NCBI RefSeq assembly: GCF_902859895.1
Contig: NZ_CADIKM010000021.1
Location: forward strand, 26,173-90,172
Length of the DNA: 64,000 nt
Source: Pararobbsia alpina
GTDB taxonomy: Bacteria; Pseudomonadota; Gammaproteobacteria; Burkholderiales; Burkholderiaceae
Direction: 5' to 3'
Each line of letters opens with the position of its first letter. Position 1 is the first letter of the stretch. The position numbers and the translations under genes were made by a program. The notes below the pieces were generated by a model. The model saw nothing but the letters and a program-made list of their open reading frames with translations. It made no database searches and was not told where the DNA came from. Of this stretch, positions 18,801 to 28,091 are shown piece by piece.

Positions 18801-20116
18801 GAGCGCCGGACTTCAAGCTCGAAGCATTACCGCCCCATCTGTTCATGAACTTCAAGGTCATCGACGAACACGGGCGGCAGCTTGCCATGGGCCGGAATCT
18901 CGCGCAGTTGCGCGCCGAACTCGGAGCCCAGGCGCAGCAGGAGTTCCAGAAGCTTGCTGCCGAGCACAGGAGCGGGCAGGCGGCGGATGAGGGGGGAGAT
19001 GGCTTGGCGTACGGCGGCGGGGTTGGCGCGGACGGTCGCGGGGCTCAGTTAGCCACTCAATCAGCCACTCAATCAGCCACACAGGCGGGCGCTCAGGCAG
19101 GTGCAGGACTACGAGCTCATCAGGCGGGAGCTGGCCAACGTGGTCCGCGGACCGCGCCGGCAGCCGGCGCCGGGCGTGCCGCGGAGGGCAGTTCGGGTGG
19201 TGGCGCGCAGACGTCGGCGAATGCCGCCGCGGCCCGCGCGCCGTTCTCGTCCGAGTCGACCGCGCTCTACGAAAACCTCACCAACTGGAGCTTCGGCACA
19301 CTGCCCGAGCTGCTCGAAATCCGGCGGCGCGGCCAGACGATGTTCGGCTACCCGGCGCTCGTCGATCGCGTCGATCACTGCGATGTCGAGGTGTTCGACT
19401 CGCCCGAGGAAGCCGCGCGTATTCACCGCGCCGGCTTGCGGCGTCTGTTCGCGCTGCAGTTGCGCGAGCCGATCAAATACCTCGAAAAGAACATTCCGGG
19501 CATCCAGCAGATGGCGATGCAATACATGCCGCTGGGCTCACAGGAAGAGTTGCGCGACCAGGTCGTCGAATGCGCGCTCGATCGCGCCTGCCTGCAGGAC
19601 CCATTGCCGGTCGATGCCGCATCGTTCCACACCCGCCGCGACGAAGGCCGCAGCCGGCTCACGCTGCTTGCCCAGGAAATTGCGCGGCTCGCGGCGACCA
19701 TCCTCGCCGAATACACGTCCGCGACGAAGAAACTCGTCCAGGCCAAGACCTTTGCTTCGGCTTACGCCGACATGACCCAACAGTTGCAGGCACTCGTCGG
19801 CAAGCGTTTTCTGCTCGATACGCCGTATGCGCAACTGGTCCACTTTCCGCGCTATCTGAAGGCGGTGGGTATGCGAATCGACAAGCTCAAGGCCGATGCA
19901 TCACGCGATCTGCGTCAGTCCGCCGAGATGGCGCCGCTCGTCCAGCAGTATCAGCGCACGGTTGCACAGCGCAAGTCGGTGGCCGATGCGCGGCTTGCGG
20001 AATTCCGCTGGCTGCTCGAGGAATTGCGCGTTTCGTTGTTCGCACAGGAATTGCGTACGCCGATGCCGGTTTCCGTCAAACGTCTGTATAAAGTCTGGGA
20101 TTCGCTCGAACGCTGA
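15881..20116 (+). CDS. hrpA: ATP-dependent RNA helicase HrpA
   Basis: Predicted 1411-residue DEAH-box helicase. Motif I GETGSGKTT (about residue 66), DEAHERS (about 166), TSATID (about 195) and the later QRAGRCGR are present. HA2/OB regions follow, then the long C-terminal DUF3418-type region of HrpA. Family members are near 1300 residues; the extra length comes from two low-complexity inserts. One is Gly/Ser-rich (about 246-288), the other Ala/Gln/Thr/Gly-rich (about 1025-1115), containing a 12-bp tandem repeat near 19047-19080. HrpA acts on stalled ribosomes in E. coli. Confidence 0.95.
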   Translation: MSNVGESAPPKAPGPRPKHVPRSARTIVANPVPPIEFPPELPVSGRREEIARAIAKHQVVIVSGETGSGKTTQLPKICLSLGRGRGAGGTGLIGHTQPRRIAASATARRIADELKSPFGEVVGYKVRFNDNLAAGASVKLMTDGILLAETQTDPLLRAYDTLIIDEAHERSLNIDFLLGYLKQILPRRPDLKLIITSATIDADRFARHFGDADTPAPVIEVSGRMYPVEVRYRPVADDSGPRAGSNPRHGSASGAGSGSGGPSGTGGGARAGGGGPGSAQSGRASEKTARAQERDLHDAIVDAVDELCREGPGDVLVFLPGEREIRDAAEALRKHHPPHTEILPLFARLSAAEQERVFRTSNARRIVLATNVAETSLTVPGVRYVVDTGMARVKRYSYRNKVEQLQIEPVSQAAANQRAGRCGRVADGVCIRLYEETDFVARPRFTDPEILRSSLAAVILRMKSLNLTEIDEFPFIEPPPGRAIADGYQLLNELGATDDENVLTPSGRELARLPLDPRIGRMILAARDHQALSELLIIASAVSVQDPRDRPIEAQEAADQAHKKFADERSEFLGWLKIWKWFEEAVAHKKSNRQLVDACRANFLSHLRLREWRDVHSQLLTVVREAGWRLNESEATFEQIHWSLLTGLLGNIGVKADDEPYYLGARGIKFHLWPGSALVKKAGRWVVAGELVETSRLFARGIAKIEPEWLEKVGPHLLRKSLSEPHWEKKAAQVAAYERGTLYGLTVYNRRRVAFGRQDPARARELFIRGALVEGEFETRLPFFAHNRKLLADIEQLEHKSRRQDVLVDDELIYAYYDQALPDGLYTGVDFEKWYREASKQNSRLLFLQRDDLMRHEAAGVTTELFPKKTTIAGVEMGLSYHFEPGSPRDGVTLSVPLYALNQVDARRCEWLVPGMLKEKAQLLLKSLPQKLRRHCVPLPNYAAGFVDRAKYGIGGLVDALIADVREQVQVQARAPDFKLEALPPHLFMNFKVIDEHGRQLAMGRNLAQLRAELGAQAQQEFQKLAAEHRSGQAADEGGDGLAYGGGVGADGRGAQLATQSATQSATQAGAQAGAGLRAHQAGAGQRGPRTAPAAGAGRAAEGSSGGGAQTSANAAAARAPFSSESTALYENLTNWSFGTLPELLEIRRRGQTMFGYPALVDRVDHCDVEVFDSPEEAARIHRAGLRRLFALQLREPIKYLEKNIPGIQQMAMQYMPLGSQEELRDQVVECALDRACLQDPLPVDAASFHTRRDEGRSRLTLLAQEIARLAATILAEYTSATKKLVQAKTFASAYADMTQQLQALVGKRFLLDTPYAQLVHFPRYLKAVGMRIDKLKADASRDLRQSAEMAPLVQQYQRTVAQRKSVADARLAEFRWLLEELRVSLFAQELRTPMPVSVKRLYKVWDSLER

Positions 20117-20243
20117 GATCCGGGGGCGGCTCGAACATGGCAATCGTAGAATAGCGTCAGATTTTGCGCACTTGGGCCAATTGGACAATGTCGCGTCGAG
20201 ATAATCGAATTACAATACAAGCTGCTCCTGAATAGTGGCTTGT

Positions 20244-21245
20244 ATGCGCGAATTTGCTTCCTCGGCTGTGATCGCCTGCGCTCTCGTGTCGGCTGCGACG
20301 TTTGCCCCGCCCGCCCATGCTGCAGCGGGCAACGTCGTGGTACTGAATTCGGCGGAGGCGAGTATTTCGCTGATCGATCCGGTAACGCAGAAACTGATCG
20401 AGACCTTTCCGGTCGGGAAGGAACCGCATCATCTGATGGCGACGCCCGACAACAAGTCGCTGATCGTTGCCAATTCGGTGTCGAATAATCTCGTCTTTCT
20501 CGATCCTAAAACGGGTCGTATCCAGCGCTGGGTCGAGAATATCGAGGATCCGTATCAGATCGGCTTTTCATACGACCGCAAGTGGTTCGTGACGACGGGG
20601 CTGCGCCTCGACCGCATCGATATCTACCATGCGATCGGCGATGATCTCCAGCTCGCAAAGCGCGTGCCGCTTGCGACGATGCCGAGCCATATGGCGTTTT
20701 CGAACGACAACAAGATCGTGTTCGTGACGCTGCAGATCTCGGGTGAGCTCGCCGCGATCGATCTGGCCTCGCAGACCGTGCTCTGGAAGATGAAGGTCGG
20801 TCCGGTGCCCGCGGGCCTCTGGATGACGCCGAACGACAAATACCTGCTGATCGGAATGACCGGTGCGGACTATGTCGCGGTCGTCGACTGGCGCAACCAG
20901 AAGGTCGTCAAGACGATCCATACGGGCCGGGGCGCGCACAACTTCCGTTCGCTCGACGACGGCAGGCATGTGATGGTGTCGAACCGCGTCGGCAATTCGC
21001 TGAGCATCCTCGACGAGGAGACGCTGACCAACGTCGGTGATATCACGGGCCTGCCGCCCGGACCGGACGATATGGAACTGTCGGCCGACAAGCGCTATCT
21101 TTGGGTGACGTTTCGATTCGCCAAGCACGTCGGCGTGATCGATATGCAATCGCATCAGTTGATCAAGACGATCGCGGTCGGCCGTTCGCCGCACGGCATC
21201 TATTTCTTCGACCGCGCGCCCGTCATGGCGCCCAACGGCGCCTGA
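20244..21245 (+). CDS. Secreted YVTN-type beta-propeller protein
   Basis: Predicted 333 residues. A clear signal peptide (MREFASSAVIACALVSAATF, cleaved after AHA) directs it to the periplasm. The rest is made of repeated beta-propeller blades with patterns such as VLNSAEASISLIDP, LIETFPVGKEPHHL, TPDNKSLIVANS and VGRSPHGIYF. Such proteins bind ligands or partners; no catalytic residues are recognisable. The ATG at 20244 is chosen because the signal peptide begins there. It is followed by two membrane-protein genes, probably in one operon. Confidence 0.85.
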   Translation: MREFASSAVIACALVSAATFAPPAHAAAGNVVVLNSAEASISLIDPVTQKLIETFPVGKEPHHLMATPDNKSLIVANSVSNNLVFLDPKTGRIQRWVENIEDPYQIGFSYDRKWFVTTGLRLDRIDIYHAIGDDLQLAKRVPLATMPSHMAFSNDNKIVFVTLQISGELAAIDLASQTVLWKMKVGPVPAGLWMTPNDKYLLIGMTGADYVAVVDWRNQKVVKTIHTGRGAHNFRSLDDGRHVMVSNRVGNSLSILDEETLTNVGDITGLPPGPDDMELSADKRYLWVTFRFAKHVGVIDMQSHQLIKTIAVGRSPHGIYFFDRAPVMAPNGA

Positions 21246-21264
21246 GCCGCGAGAGGATCCGCTC

Positions 21265-22275
21265 ATGTTCCACACGATCGTCGACCAACTCGACAATCTT
21301 GTCTCGTTCCTGCAGACGCTGCTGTACGTCGACGTCGTACAGCCGATGCTCTATAAGATCGGCCTGATGGACTACGACGAAGACACGTACGATATGCTGT
21401 ACTGGGTGATCGTCGGTGTGCTCGAGATCGTCGTGATGTATGCAATCCTGCGGCCGCTCGAAGCATTGCGGCCCGTCGAGGGGTGGCGCGATCGCAAGGT
21501 CGTGCGTGCCGATATCCTCTATACGTGGATTGCGAAGCTCGGCATCATCAATCTCGCCTTTTTCTTCTTGCTGCAACCGGCTTTCTTCAAGATCCAGAGC
21601 TGGCTCACGCTGCACAATATTTCGACTTTCGAGCTCGACGGTGTCTGGCCCGGCGTGACCGATCAGGGCATGGTGTCGTTCCTGATCTACCTCGTGGTGC
21701 TCGATTTCGCCGGCTACTGGTATCACCGGTGGCAGCACAAGTTCGGCGTCTGGTGGGAACTGCATGCGGTTCATCACAGCCAGCAGCAGATGTCGCTGTG
21801 GGCTGACGACCGCAACCACCTGCTCGACGATCTGGTGCAGGCCGCCTTCTTTGCCGCCATCTCGATTGCGATCGGTGTCCCGCCTTCGCAATTCGTCGTG
21901 CTCGTCGCGGTCGGCAACCTGCTGCAGAGCATCCAGCACGTGAACGCGCGCCTGCCTTACGGCCCTGTGTTCGAGCGCGTGTTCGTCAGCCCGACCTTTC
22001 ATCGCCGCCATCATGCGATTGGTTTCGGCCACGAAGGCGTCAAGTATGGCTGCAACTTCGGTGTGCTGTTCCCGTGGTGGGACATGATGTACGGCACCGC
22101 GTCCTGGGTCACGCATCTCGAGCCGACCGGTATTCGCGACCAGCTTCCAGCTGCCGACGGTACGGCACGTGACTACGGCCATGGTCTGCTCGCGCAGCAC
22201 TGGTATGCGATGGTCCGCATAGCCGGCCGGCTGCGCGCATCGCGCCGGCCTAGCCCGCCAGCCCCGCTCGCTTGA
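21265..22275 (+). CDS. Fatty acid hydroxylase / sterol desaturase family membrane protein
   Basis: Predicted 336-residue integral membrane di-iron enzyme. The histidine clusters of the family are visible: HRWQH, HAVHH and HRRHH, with several hydrophobic segments (about 50-70, 90-115, 150-170, 195-225). These enzymes hydroxylate or desaturate lipids; the substrate is unknown. Its TGA overlaps the ATG of the next gene, so the two are translationally coupled. It begins 19 bp after the propeller gene. Confidence 0.88.
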   Translation: MFHTIVDQLDNLVSFLQTLLYVDVVQPMLYKIGLMDYDEDTYDMLYWVIVGVLEIVVMYAILRPLEALRPVEGWRDRKVVRADILYTWIAKLGIINLAFFFLLQPAFFKIQSWLTLHNISTFELDGVWPGVTDQGMVSFLIYLVVLDFAGYWYHRWQHKFGVWWELHAVHHSQQQMSLWADDRNHLLDDLVQAAFFAAISIAIGVPPSQFVVLVAVGNLLQSIQHVNARLPYGPVFERVFVSPTFHRRHHAIGFGHEGVKYGCNFGVLFPWWDMMYGTASWVTHLEPTGIRDQLPAADGTARDYGHGLLAQHWYAMVRIAGRLRASRRPSPPAPLA

Positions 22276-23114
22276 TGAGCGGCTTGTTCGACGCGTTCGT
22301 ACGTGCCGTCGGTACGGCATTCCATCCCCGGATGCTGTTGTTGACGCTGATCCCGTTTGCCGTGGCCGCGCTCACATGGCTTGCCATCTTCTGGTTCGGC
22401 TGGGAATACGCGGTCTCGTTCGTTGCCTCGATGCTCGGCCACTGGTCGCTTGCCTCGCATCTCTATTCACTGTTCGGCTCGATCGGGCTCGCCACCGCGC
22501 ACGCGGTCGTCGCGCCGTTTGTGGTCGTGGTGCTCGCGATTCCGCTGATGGTGATTTCCGTGCTCGTGCTGATCGCCGCGGTCGCGATGCCGGTCGTCCT
22601 GCGCCATCTCGCGCGCGGACGCTTTGCCTTGCTCGAGAAAAAGCGCGGCGGCAGCTGGTTCGGCAGCCTCTTTCATTCCTTGGGCGTGACGCTCGTCTGC
22701 CTGGTGCTGACGGTGGTGACGATTCCGTTCTGGCTGGTTCCGCCGCTCTTCGCCTTGCTGCCGCCCTTGCTCTGGGGCTGGCTCAGCTATCGCGTGATGA
22801 GCTACGACGCCCTGGCCGACCACGCGTCGCCGGATGAGCGGCGCGCGCTGGTGCGCCGGCATCGCTGGTCCCTGTTCACGATCGGCATCTGCACAGGGCT
22901 GCTCGGCTCGGTGCCCACCTTCGTCCTCGCGAGTTCGATGGTCGTGATCGTGCTGTTTCCGGTCGTCGCGGTCGGGGCGGTCTGGCTGTACATTTTTATC
23001 TTCGTGTTTTCGGCGCTCTGGTTCGGGCACTACTGCCTGCATGCGCTGCAGCAGCTCCGGCATACGGCCGAGCCATCTTTGCCGGTGGATGGCCCGACAC
23101 GGTTGATCTCCTGA
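22275..23114 (+). CDS. EI24-domain integral membrane protein (CysZ-like)
   Basis: Predicted 279-residue protein with about six hydrophobic segments and the EI24/CysZ layout: an N-terminal amphipathic start (MSGLFDAFVRAVGTAFHP), paired long helices, and the conserved WGWLSYRVMSYDALADHAS segment near residue 170. CysZ imports sulfate, but many EI24 proteins in beta-proteobacteria are uncharacterised and no sulfur genes are nearby, so transport is only a possibility. The start overlaps the previous stop (TGATG). Confidence 0.82.
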   Translation: MSGLFDAFVRAVGTAFHPRMLLLTLIPFAVAALTWLAIFWFGWEYAVSFVASMLGHWSLASHLYSLFGSIGLATAHAVVAPFVVVVLAIPLMVISVLVLIAAVAMPVVLRHLARGRFALLEKKRGGSWFGSLFHSLGVTLVCLVLTVVTIPFWLVPPLFALLPPLLWGWLSYRVMSYDALADHASPDERRALVRRHRWSLFTIGICTGLLGSVPTFVLASSMVVIVLFPVVAVGAVWLYIFIFVFSALWFGHYCLHALQQLRHTAEPSLPVDGPTRLIS

Positions 23115-23311
23115 TTTCCACCTGATCGCCAACTGCGGCATCGCGTGAATCGCCGTGGCCGGCCGCGAAGTCGGCATGCCGTCATGGTGCGCCTTGGCTT
23201 AGTACAATGTCCGGATTCCCCAGCTCACACCCCGGTGATCGACTACCCGGCCGCGGTGCGCAGGGCAACGCGCGGCGCATGCGCCGCGTCGACTCTGACA
23301 AGGACCCCAAG

Positions 23312-24130
23312 ATGCCTATCGGCGCACTCATCATCGGCGACGAAATCCTGTCTGGCCGTCGCCAGGACAAACACCTGCCCAAGCTGATCGAACTGCTCGG
23401 CGCACGCGGCCTGTCGCTCGCGTGGGCCGAATATATCGGTGACGACCCCGAGCGGATCGTCACGACGCTCAAACGCACGTTCGCATCGGGCGATATCGTG
23501 TTTTCGACCGGCGGCATCGGCGCGACGCCGGATGACCACACACGGCAATGCGCGGCAAAGGCACTCGGGGTCGAACTCGTATTGCACCCGGAAGCCAAAC
23601 GGCTGATCACCGAACGCATGCAGGACACCGCACCGCCCGGCGAGGCGGTCGACATGACGACGCCGCAAAATCTCCACCGCCTCAATATGGGAACCTACCC
23701 GGCCGGCGCCAAGGTCATTCCGAACAGCTACAACAAGATCCCGGGTTTTTCGGTGGGCGACCATCATTTCATGCCGGGTTTTCCGGTCATGGCCTGGCCG
23801 ATGATGGAATGGGTGCTCGATACGCACTATCCGCATCTGCACCATGCGCGGCCGCATGCCGAGCGTTCGCTGATCGTCTTCGAAATGGCCGAATCGGATC
23901 TCACGCCGCTGATGATCCAGATCGAAACCGACTTCCCCGGCATCCGGGTGTTCAGCCTGCCAAGCGTCGGTGATGCGCTGCGTGGGGGTATCTATGCACG
24001 CCGACATATCGATCTCGGCGTGAAGGGCGAGCCCGTGCTCGTCGAAGCGGCGTTCATGGCGCTGCGCGCAGGGGTCGAAGCGCTTGGGGGCGCGATTGCC
24101 GAAGACAGCGCGGAAAGCAAAACCTACTAG
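23312..24130 (+). CDS. MoaB/CinA-like molybdopterin-binding domain protein
   Basis: Predicted 272 residues. The N-terminal domain matches the MoaB/MogA/CinA fold: GALIIGDEILSGRRQDKH, STGGIGATPDDHT and a PGFPVM segment. The C-terminal part lacks the amidohydrolase domain of full CinA proteins. Family members bind molybdopterin-type substrates or nucleotides. ATG 23312 is chosen (AAGGA upstream; the motif begins within 5 residues). The stop overlaps the convergent neighbour by 4 bp. Confidence 0.85.
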   Translation: MPIGALIIGDEILSGRRQDKHLPKLIELLGARGLSLAWAEYIGDDPERIVTTLKRTFASGDIVFSTGGIGATPDDHTRQCAAKALGVELVLHPEAKRLITERMQDTAPPGEAVDMTTPQNLHRLNMGTYPAGAKVIPNSYNKIPGFSVGDHHFMPGFPVMAWPMMEWVLDTHYPHLHHARPHAERSLIVFEMAESDLTPLMIQIETDFPGIRVFSLPSVGDALRGGIYARRHIDLGVKGEPVLVEAAFMALRAGVEALGGAIAEDSAESKTY

Positions 24131-25512
24131 TCCTGTGCCGCTGCCTGCATGGGCTGCCCCATCAGCCTGGCTCGCACAAAGCCGATGTGTTCGCGCAGTA
24201 CATAGAATGCATCGGCATAGGCAAGCGGCATCTTGAGGCGATTGACCGATTCCTCGATATGGTCGAGCCGGTTGAGCAAGGTCCGGCGTTCCTCGACGGT
24301 CGCCTCGGAGAGTGCCGCGCGCTCGATCGTGATCAGCGCGCCATACCACCGGTAGATCCGCGATTTGACGCGCCAGGCATAAAGCGCCGGCACGATCCTC
24401 AAGCCGGGAATCAGCAGGACGATGATCGGCACGAGCAGCACGACCAACCGGTCGGCCAGGCTCGCGAGCCAGAAGGGCAGCGTCCGGTATAGAAAGCTCT
24501 TGCCGGACTTGTAGTAGCGCGCCGCATCGTCGCTGATCTGGAATTCGTGCTCGCTGGGCGAGGGGAATTCACCCGCGCGCTGCAATAGCCCCGAGCGCCC
24601 ATGGACCTCGATCGCCGCCTGGATGAGCAGGTCGGACAGGGCAGGGTGAAGATTGTTGCGCGCGATCAGTTCGACGGTCGGGCTGATCAGGTGAATGGTG
24701 TGGTCGGGGATGTTCTGGCCGAGGTCGAGCACGCCGGGCGGCAGGTCGATTTCATCCAGATAGGAAAACAGCCGGGTGTAGGCCTTGGCCTGCACGAAGT
24801 CCATCGGCGAGATGCCGGGCACGCGCTCGAGCCGCAGCATCATGGCGCGCGTGGCCGAGTCGCCGGTGAGGATAGCCGCGTCGATGCGGCCCTGGATCAG
24901 CTCCTGCACGGCTTGCTGGCCGTCGAGCGGCAACAGCTGCGTCGGACCGCCCGGTACGATGCCGTTGGCCTTGAGCAGATCGAGCGAGAGCACGCGCGTG
25001 CCGCTCCCTTCGCGCCCGATCGCGAGGCGCATCCCCTTGAACTGCGACAGCTGAGTGAGGCCCGCACCGCGATAGAACACGACAACGGGCGCATAGAACA
25101 TGCTCCCCAGCGAGACCAGCGACTTGGTCGAGATACCGCTCGACACGCCGCCCTGTACGAGGCCGAGATCGACGTGCTGCTTCGGATCGGCAAGGCGCTG
25201 CAGGTTCTGCAGCGAGCCCTCCGATGGCAGCACGTTGAGCGTCACCCCGTCGCGCGCCAGAATCTCCTTGTACCGCATGGCGGTTGGCCAGAACGAGCTG
25301 TCGCGGGGGCCGGCACTGATCGTGATCGTCTTCGGCGGCGCGGGATCGACCAGCCAGATGGTCAGCCCGATCACCAGCGCGCAAAGCAGCGCGATCGGCA
25401 GGAAGAACAGCGCGAAGTCGTGCCACGACACCGACACGAATCGCGCATGGACGCGCTTGATCGGGCTGGCGGGCGGCCGAGGCTCACGTGGAGCACGCGG
25501 GGAGCGGGTCAT
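24127..25512 (-). CDS. TAXI-type (TRAP) solute receptor with membrane anchors
   Basis: Predicted 461 residues. A single N-terminal membrane helix (about 32-54) is followed by a TAXI-family substrate-binding domain (ITISAGPRDSSFWPTA, LVQGGVSSG, GREGSGTRVLSLDLL). A C-terminal membrane segment (about 345-375) and a cytoplasmic helical tail follow. Classical TAXI receptors are free periplasmic proteins feeding TRAP transporters. This one is anchored at both ends and has no transporter gene beside it, so it may act as a sensor or orphan receptor. Confidence 0.82.
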   Translation of the reverse strand: MTRSPRAPREPRPPASPIKRVHARFVSVSWHDFALFFLPIALLCALVIGLTIWLVDPAPPKTITISAGPRDSSFWPTAMRYKEILARDGVTLNVLPSEGSLQNLQRLADPKQHVDLGLVQGGVSSGISTKSLVSLGSMFYAPVVVFYRGAGLTQLSQFKGMRLAIGREGSGTRVLSLDLLKANGIVPGGPTQLLPLDGQQAVQELIQGRIDAAILTGDSATRAMMLRLERVPGISPMDFVQAKAYTRLFSYLDEIDLPPGVLDLGQNIPDHTIHLISPTVELIARNNLHPALSDLLIQAAIEVHGRSGLLQRAGEFPSPSEHEFQISDDAARYYKSGKSFLYRTLPFWLASLADRLVVLLVPIIVLLIPGLRIVPALYAWRVKSRIYRWYGALITIERAALSEATVEERRTLLNRLDHIEESVNRLKMPLAYADAFYVLREHIGFVRARLMGQPMQAAAQD

Positions 25513-25518
25513 GCGCCG

Positions 25519-25983
25519 TCAGGCGCCGAGCCACGGCAGGCCGCGGAAGCACCAGCCATTCACATTCTTGCGATGGCCCTGCGAATCCTTGTCACCCTCG
25601 AAACCCTCGAGCAGGTCGAACGCCTTGCTGAAACCCGCCTTTGTCGCGGCGACCGCGGCGAGCTTTGAGCGCGCGGCACTGCGGCACATGAACAGCAAGG
25701 GCGTATCAGGTCCTGCCGCCGCGCGGAGCTCGTCGAGGAATGCCGCGTTCGGCACAGCGCCCGGATACCGCGACCATTCGATATGGATGTACTGCGTGTC
25801 GGGGAGCTGCGGTCGGCCGATCCAGTCGAGTTCGGCACGCGTGCGCACGTCGACGAGGCGCGCATCGGGGACCTGCTTGAGCAGTTCGAGCGATTCAGCT
25901 GGCGAGAGGGCGCCCGCGTAGGCAAGCTGATTGGCCGTGCGCCGTTGTTCGGCCTCGGCATAGATTTGTTCAGGCGAAATCAT
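25519..25983 (-). CDS. Rhodanese-like sulfurtransferase domain protein
   Basis: Predicted 154-residue single rhodanese domain. The active-site loop CRSAARS carries the catalytic cysteine (near residue 110); DVRTRAELDWIG is the conserved CH2-A-like motif and NGWCFRGLPW closes the domain. It would transfer sulfane sulfur; the partner is unknown. Its stop is 6 bp before the TAXI gene start on the same strand, so they are probably co-transcribed. Confidence 0.9.
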   Translation of the reverse strand: MISPEQIYAEAEQRRTANQLAYAGALSPAESLELLKQVPDARLVDVRTRAELDWIGRPQLPDTQYIHIEWSRYPGAVPNAAFLDELRAAAGPDTPLLFMCRSAARSKLAAVAATKAGFSKAFDLLEGFEGDKDSQGHRKNVNGWCFRGLPWLGA

Positions 25984-26167
25984 GGCGGTGCCTCTGGAGC
26001 GGAAAATAATCATTCTAGTCGAGCATGACAGCCGCATTGCCTCGCAAGCGGGCTGGAATCCGGCAAAAACCTGCCGTGTTCGATGAAAAGGCACTGACGC
26101 ACAAGCCCGGTGCTCCTGTGGATTCATGAGCTTTCCTGGTGCGGGATATGGCGGTCGGAGGGGAGGA

Positions 26168-26184
26168 TGCATTAAAGTGGTGCC
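26168..26184. promoter_or_regulatory. Candidate NtrC binding site upstream of glnA
   Basis: TGCATTAAAGTGGTGCC fits the NtrC dyad (TGCAC...GGTGCA pattern, 17 bp). It lies about 123 bp upstream of the sigma-54 promoter, the usual enhancer distance. Its regulator is encoded downstream (ntrC). Inference from pattern match by eye. Confidence 0.7.
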
Positions 26185-26306
26185 TTTGCAGCATTGCCGT
26201 GCAGCGGAGTCCGCTGACGGCGGGCAGCGGACCCTGTACGATACCTTCGCGCAAGCTGGTGAAAATACTCTGCAAGTTGTTGTCCGGGCGCAGGCCGGGT
26301 GATGCT

Positions 26307-26322
26307 TGGCATGGTATGTGCT
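26307..26322 (+). promoter_or_regulatory. Sigma-54 promoter of glnA (-24/-12)
   Basis: TGGCAT-N5-GTGCT keeps the invariant GG and GC dinucleotides separated by 10 nt, the hallmark of sigma-54 promoters. It is about 90 bp upstream of the glnA ATG. Apart from this site and the NtrC-like dyad, the 430-bp gap 25984-26413 shows only the glnA ribosome binding site (AGGAGATTGGT). Confidence 0.8.
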
Positions 26323-26413
26323 TTTTTAATACGTCCAGCTAGCGCGGCAGCAAAACGTATGGATTCGGGCGGCGCAGGCCGCCTTTCTATTGAGAGTGAT
26401 ACAGGAGATTGGT

Positions 26414-27829
26414 ATGAGCAAATCCGTGGCCGACGTCATTCAGCTCGTCAAGGACGAGGACGTCAAGTTTGTCGACTTCCGTTTTACGGATACGCGCGGC
26501 AAAGAACAGCACGTCTCGGTACCGGTGTCAGCGTTTGACGAAGACAAGTTTGAAAGCGGCCATGCATTTGACGGTTCGTCGATCGCCGGATGGAAGGGTA
26601 TCGAGGCATCGGACATGCTGTTGTTGCCGGACCCGAACACCGCTTACGTCGATCCGTTTTATGAAGAATCGACGCTCGTGCTGAGCTGCGACGTGATCGA
26701 GCCGTCGGACGGCAAGGGATATGAACGCGATCCGCGCTCGCTCGCGCGTCGCGCCGAGGCGTATCTGAAGAGCACAGGCCTGGGCGACACCGCCTTCTTC
26801 GGTCCGGAACCCGAATTTTTCATTTTCGACTCGGTCCAGTGGTCGTCGGACATGTCGGGCAGCTTCGTGAAGATCAATTCCGAAGAAGCACCGTGGTCGT
26901 CGGGCAAGGAATTCGAACACGGCAACACGGGTCATCGTCCGGGCACGAAGGGCGGCTACTTCCCGGTAGCGCCGGTCGACCAGTTCCAGGATATCCGTTC
27001 GGAAATGTGCCTGTTGCTCGAACAAATCGGCATTCCGGTCGAAGTGCATCACCACGAAGTCGCGGGCCAGGGCCAGAACGAAATCGGCACGAAGTTCTCG
27101 ACGCTGCTGCAACGCGCCGACTGGACGCAGCAACTGAAGTACATCGTCCACAACGTCGCGCACACCTACGGCAAGACGGCGACGTTCATGCCGAAGCCGG
27201 TGGTCGGCGACAACGGTTCGGGCATGCACGTTCACCAGTCGATCTGGAAGGATGGTCAGAACCTGTTCGCAGGCAACGGCTATGCGGGCCTGTCTGAATT
27301 CGCGTTGTTCTACATCGGCGGGATCATCAAGCACGCGCGCGCGCTGAACGCAATCACGAACCCGACCACGAACTCGTACAAGCGACTCGTGCCGGGCTTC
27401 GAAGCACCGGTCAAGCTGGCCTACTCGGCACGCAACCGCTCGGCTTCGATCCGTATTCCGCACGTGTCGAACCCGAAGGGCCGCCGTATCGAAACGCGTT
27501 TCCCGGACCCGATGGCGAACCCGTACCTGTCGTTCTCGGCGCTGATGATGGCCGGTCTCGATGGTGTGCAGAACAAGATTCATCCGGGCGAAGCCGCGGA
27601 CAAGAATCTGTACGATCTGCCGCCGGAAGAAGACGCGAAGATCCCGACCGTGTGCTCGAGCCTCGATCAGGCGCTCGAATACCTGGACAAGGATCGCGAG
27701 TTCCTGACGCGCGGTGGTGTGTTCACCGACGGCATGATCGATGCGTACATCGCGCTGAAGATGGAAGAAGTCACGCGTTTCCGCATGACGACGCATCCGA
27801 TCGAATTCGAAATGTACTACTCGCTGTAA
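26414..27829 (+). CDS. glnA: Glutamine synthetase type I
   Basis: Predicted 471-residue GSI-beta enzyme that makes glutamine from glutamate, ammonia and ATP. Seen: the beta-Grasp segment ([12 protein letters not shown]), [22 protein letters not shown], the NRSASIRIP loop, and the adenylylation site Tyr400 in NLYDLPPEE. Presence of that tyrosine indicates GlnE-type regulation. The ATG at 26414 follows AGGAG. Nitrogen control at transcription is suggested by the upstream sigma-54 promoter and NtrC site, and by ntrBC downstream. Confidence 0.98.
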   Translation: MSKSVADVIQLVKDEDVKFVDFRFTDTRGKEQHVSVPVSAFDEDKFESGHAFDGSSIAGWKGIEASDMLLLPDPNTAYVDPFYEESTLVLSCDVIEPSDGKGYERDPRSLARRAEAYLKSTGLGDTAFFGPEPEFFIFDSVQWSSDMSGSFVKINSEEAPWSSGKEFEHGNTGHRPGTKGGYFPVAPVDQFQDIRSEMCLLLEQIGIPVEVHHHEVAGQGQNEIGTKFSTLLQRADWTQQLKYIVHNVAHTYGKTATFMPKPVVGDNGSGMHVHQSIWKDGQNLFAGNGYAGLSEFALFYIGGIIKHARALNAITNPTTNSYKRLVPGFEAPVKLAYSARNRSASIRIPHVSNPKGRRIETRFPDPMANPYLSFSALMMAGLDGVQNKIHPGEAADKNLYDLPPEEDAKIPTVCSSLDQALEYLDKDREFLTRGGVFTDGMIDAYIALKMEEVTRFRMTTHPIEFEMYYSL

Positions 27830-27847
27830 GCCACGCTGTCGATGGTG

Positions 27848-27879
27848 GCGGAAACCGGCTCCGTCTTGCCGGTTTCCGC
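27848..27879 (+). terminator. Hairpin after glnA
   Basis: Perfect 12-bp inverted repeat GCGGAAACCGGC / GCCGGTTTCCGC with an 8-nt loop, just past the glnA stop. It has no T-run of its own and may protect the 3' end or act together with the next hairpin. Confidence 0.7.
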
Positions 27880-27890
27880 TTGCAGCACGG

Positions 27891-27915
27891 GGGACGGCAG
27901 TGCCGTCCCTTTTTT
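27891..27915 (+). terminator. Rho-independent terminator between glnA and ntrB
   Basis: GGGACGG / CCGTCCC stem with loop CAGTG is followed by seven T. It separates most glnA transcripts from ntrBC. Confidence 0.9.
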
Positions 27916-28091
27916 GTCCGTGAGAGCCTAACAAAATGAAAGCTTGGCCTGTCCGGGGATGGTGCGGGCACCGGTCGCGAGCGGTCAGTGGCACGACGCA
28001 AGCTTACGCCGCGGCCACCGTGTGGTGTGGGTACACGAATGTCTGGGGTTGCCGGCCAGACTCATTTTGTCAGTGTCTTTAGGATGATCAG

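Noticed and set aside
26528..27994. 488-codon minus-strand frame opposite glnA
   Set aside because: Arg/His-rich composition typical of antisense of GC-rich genes; no motif and no ribosome binding site.
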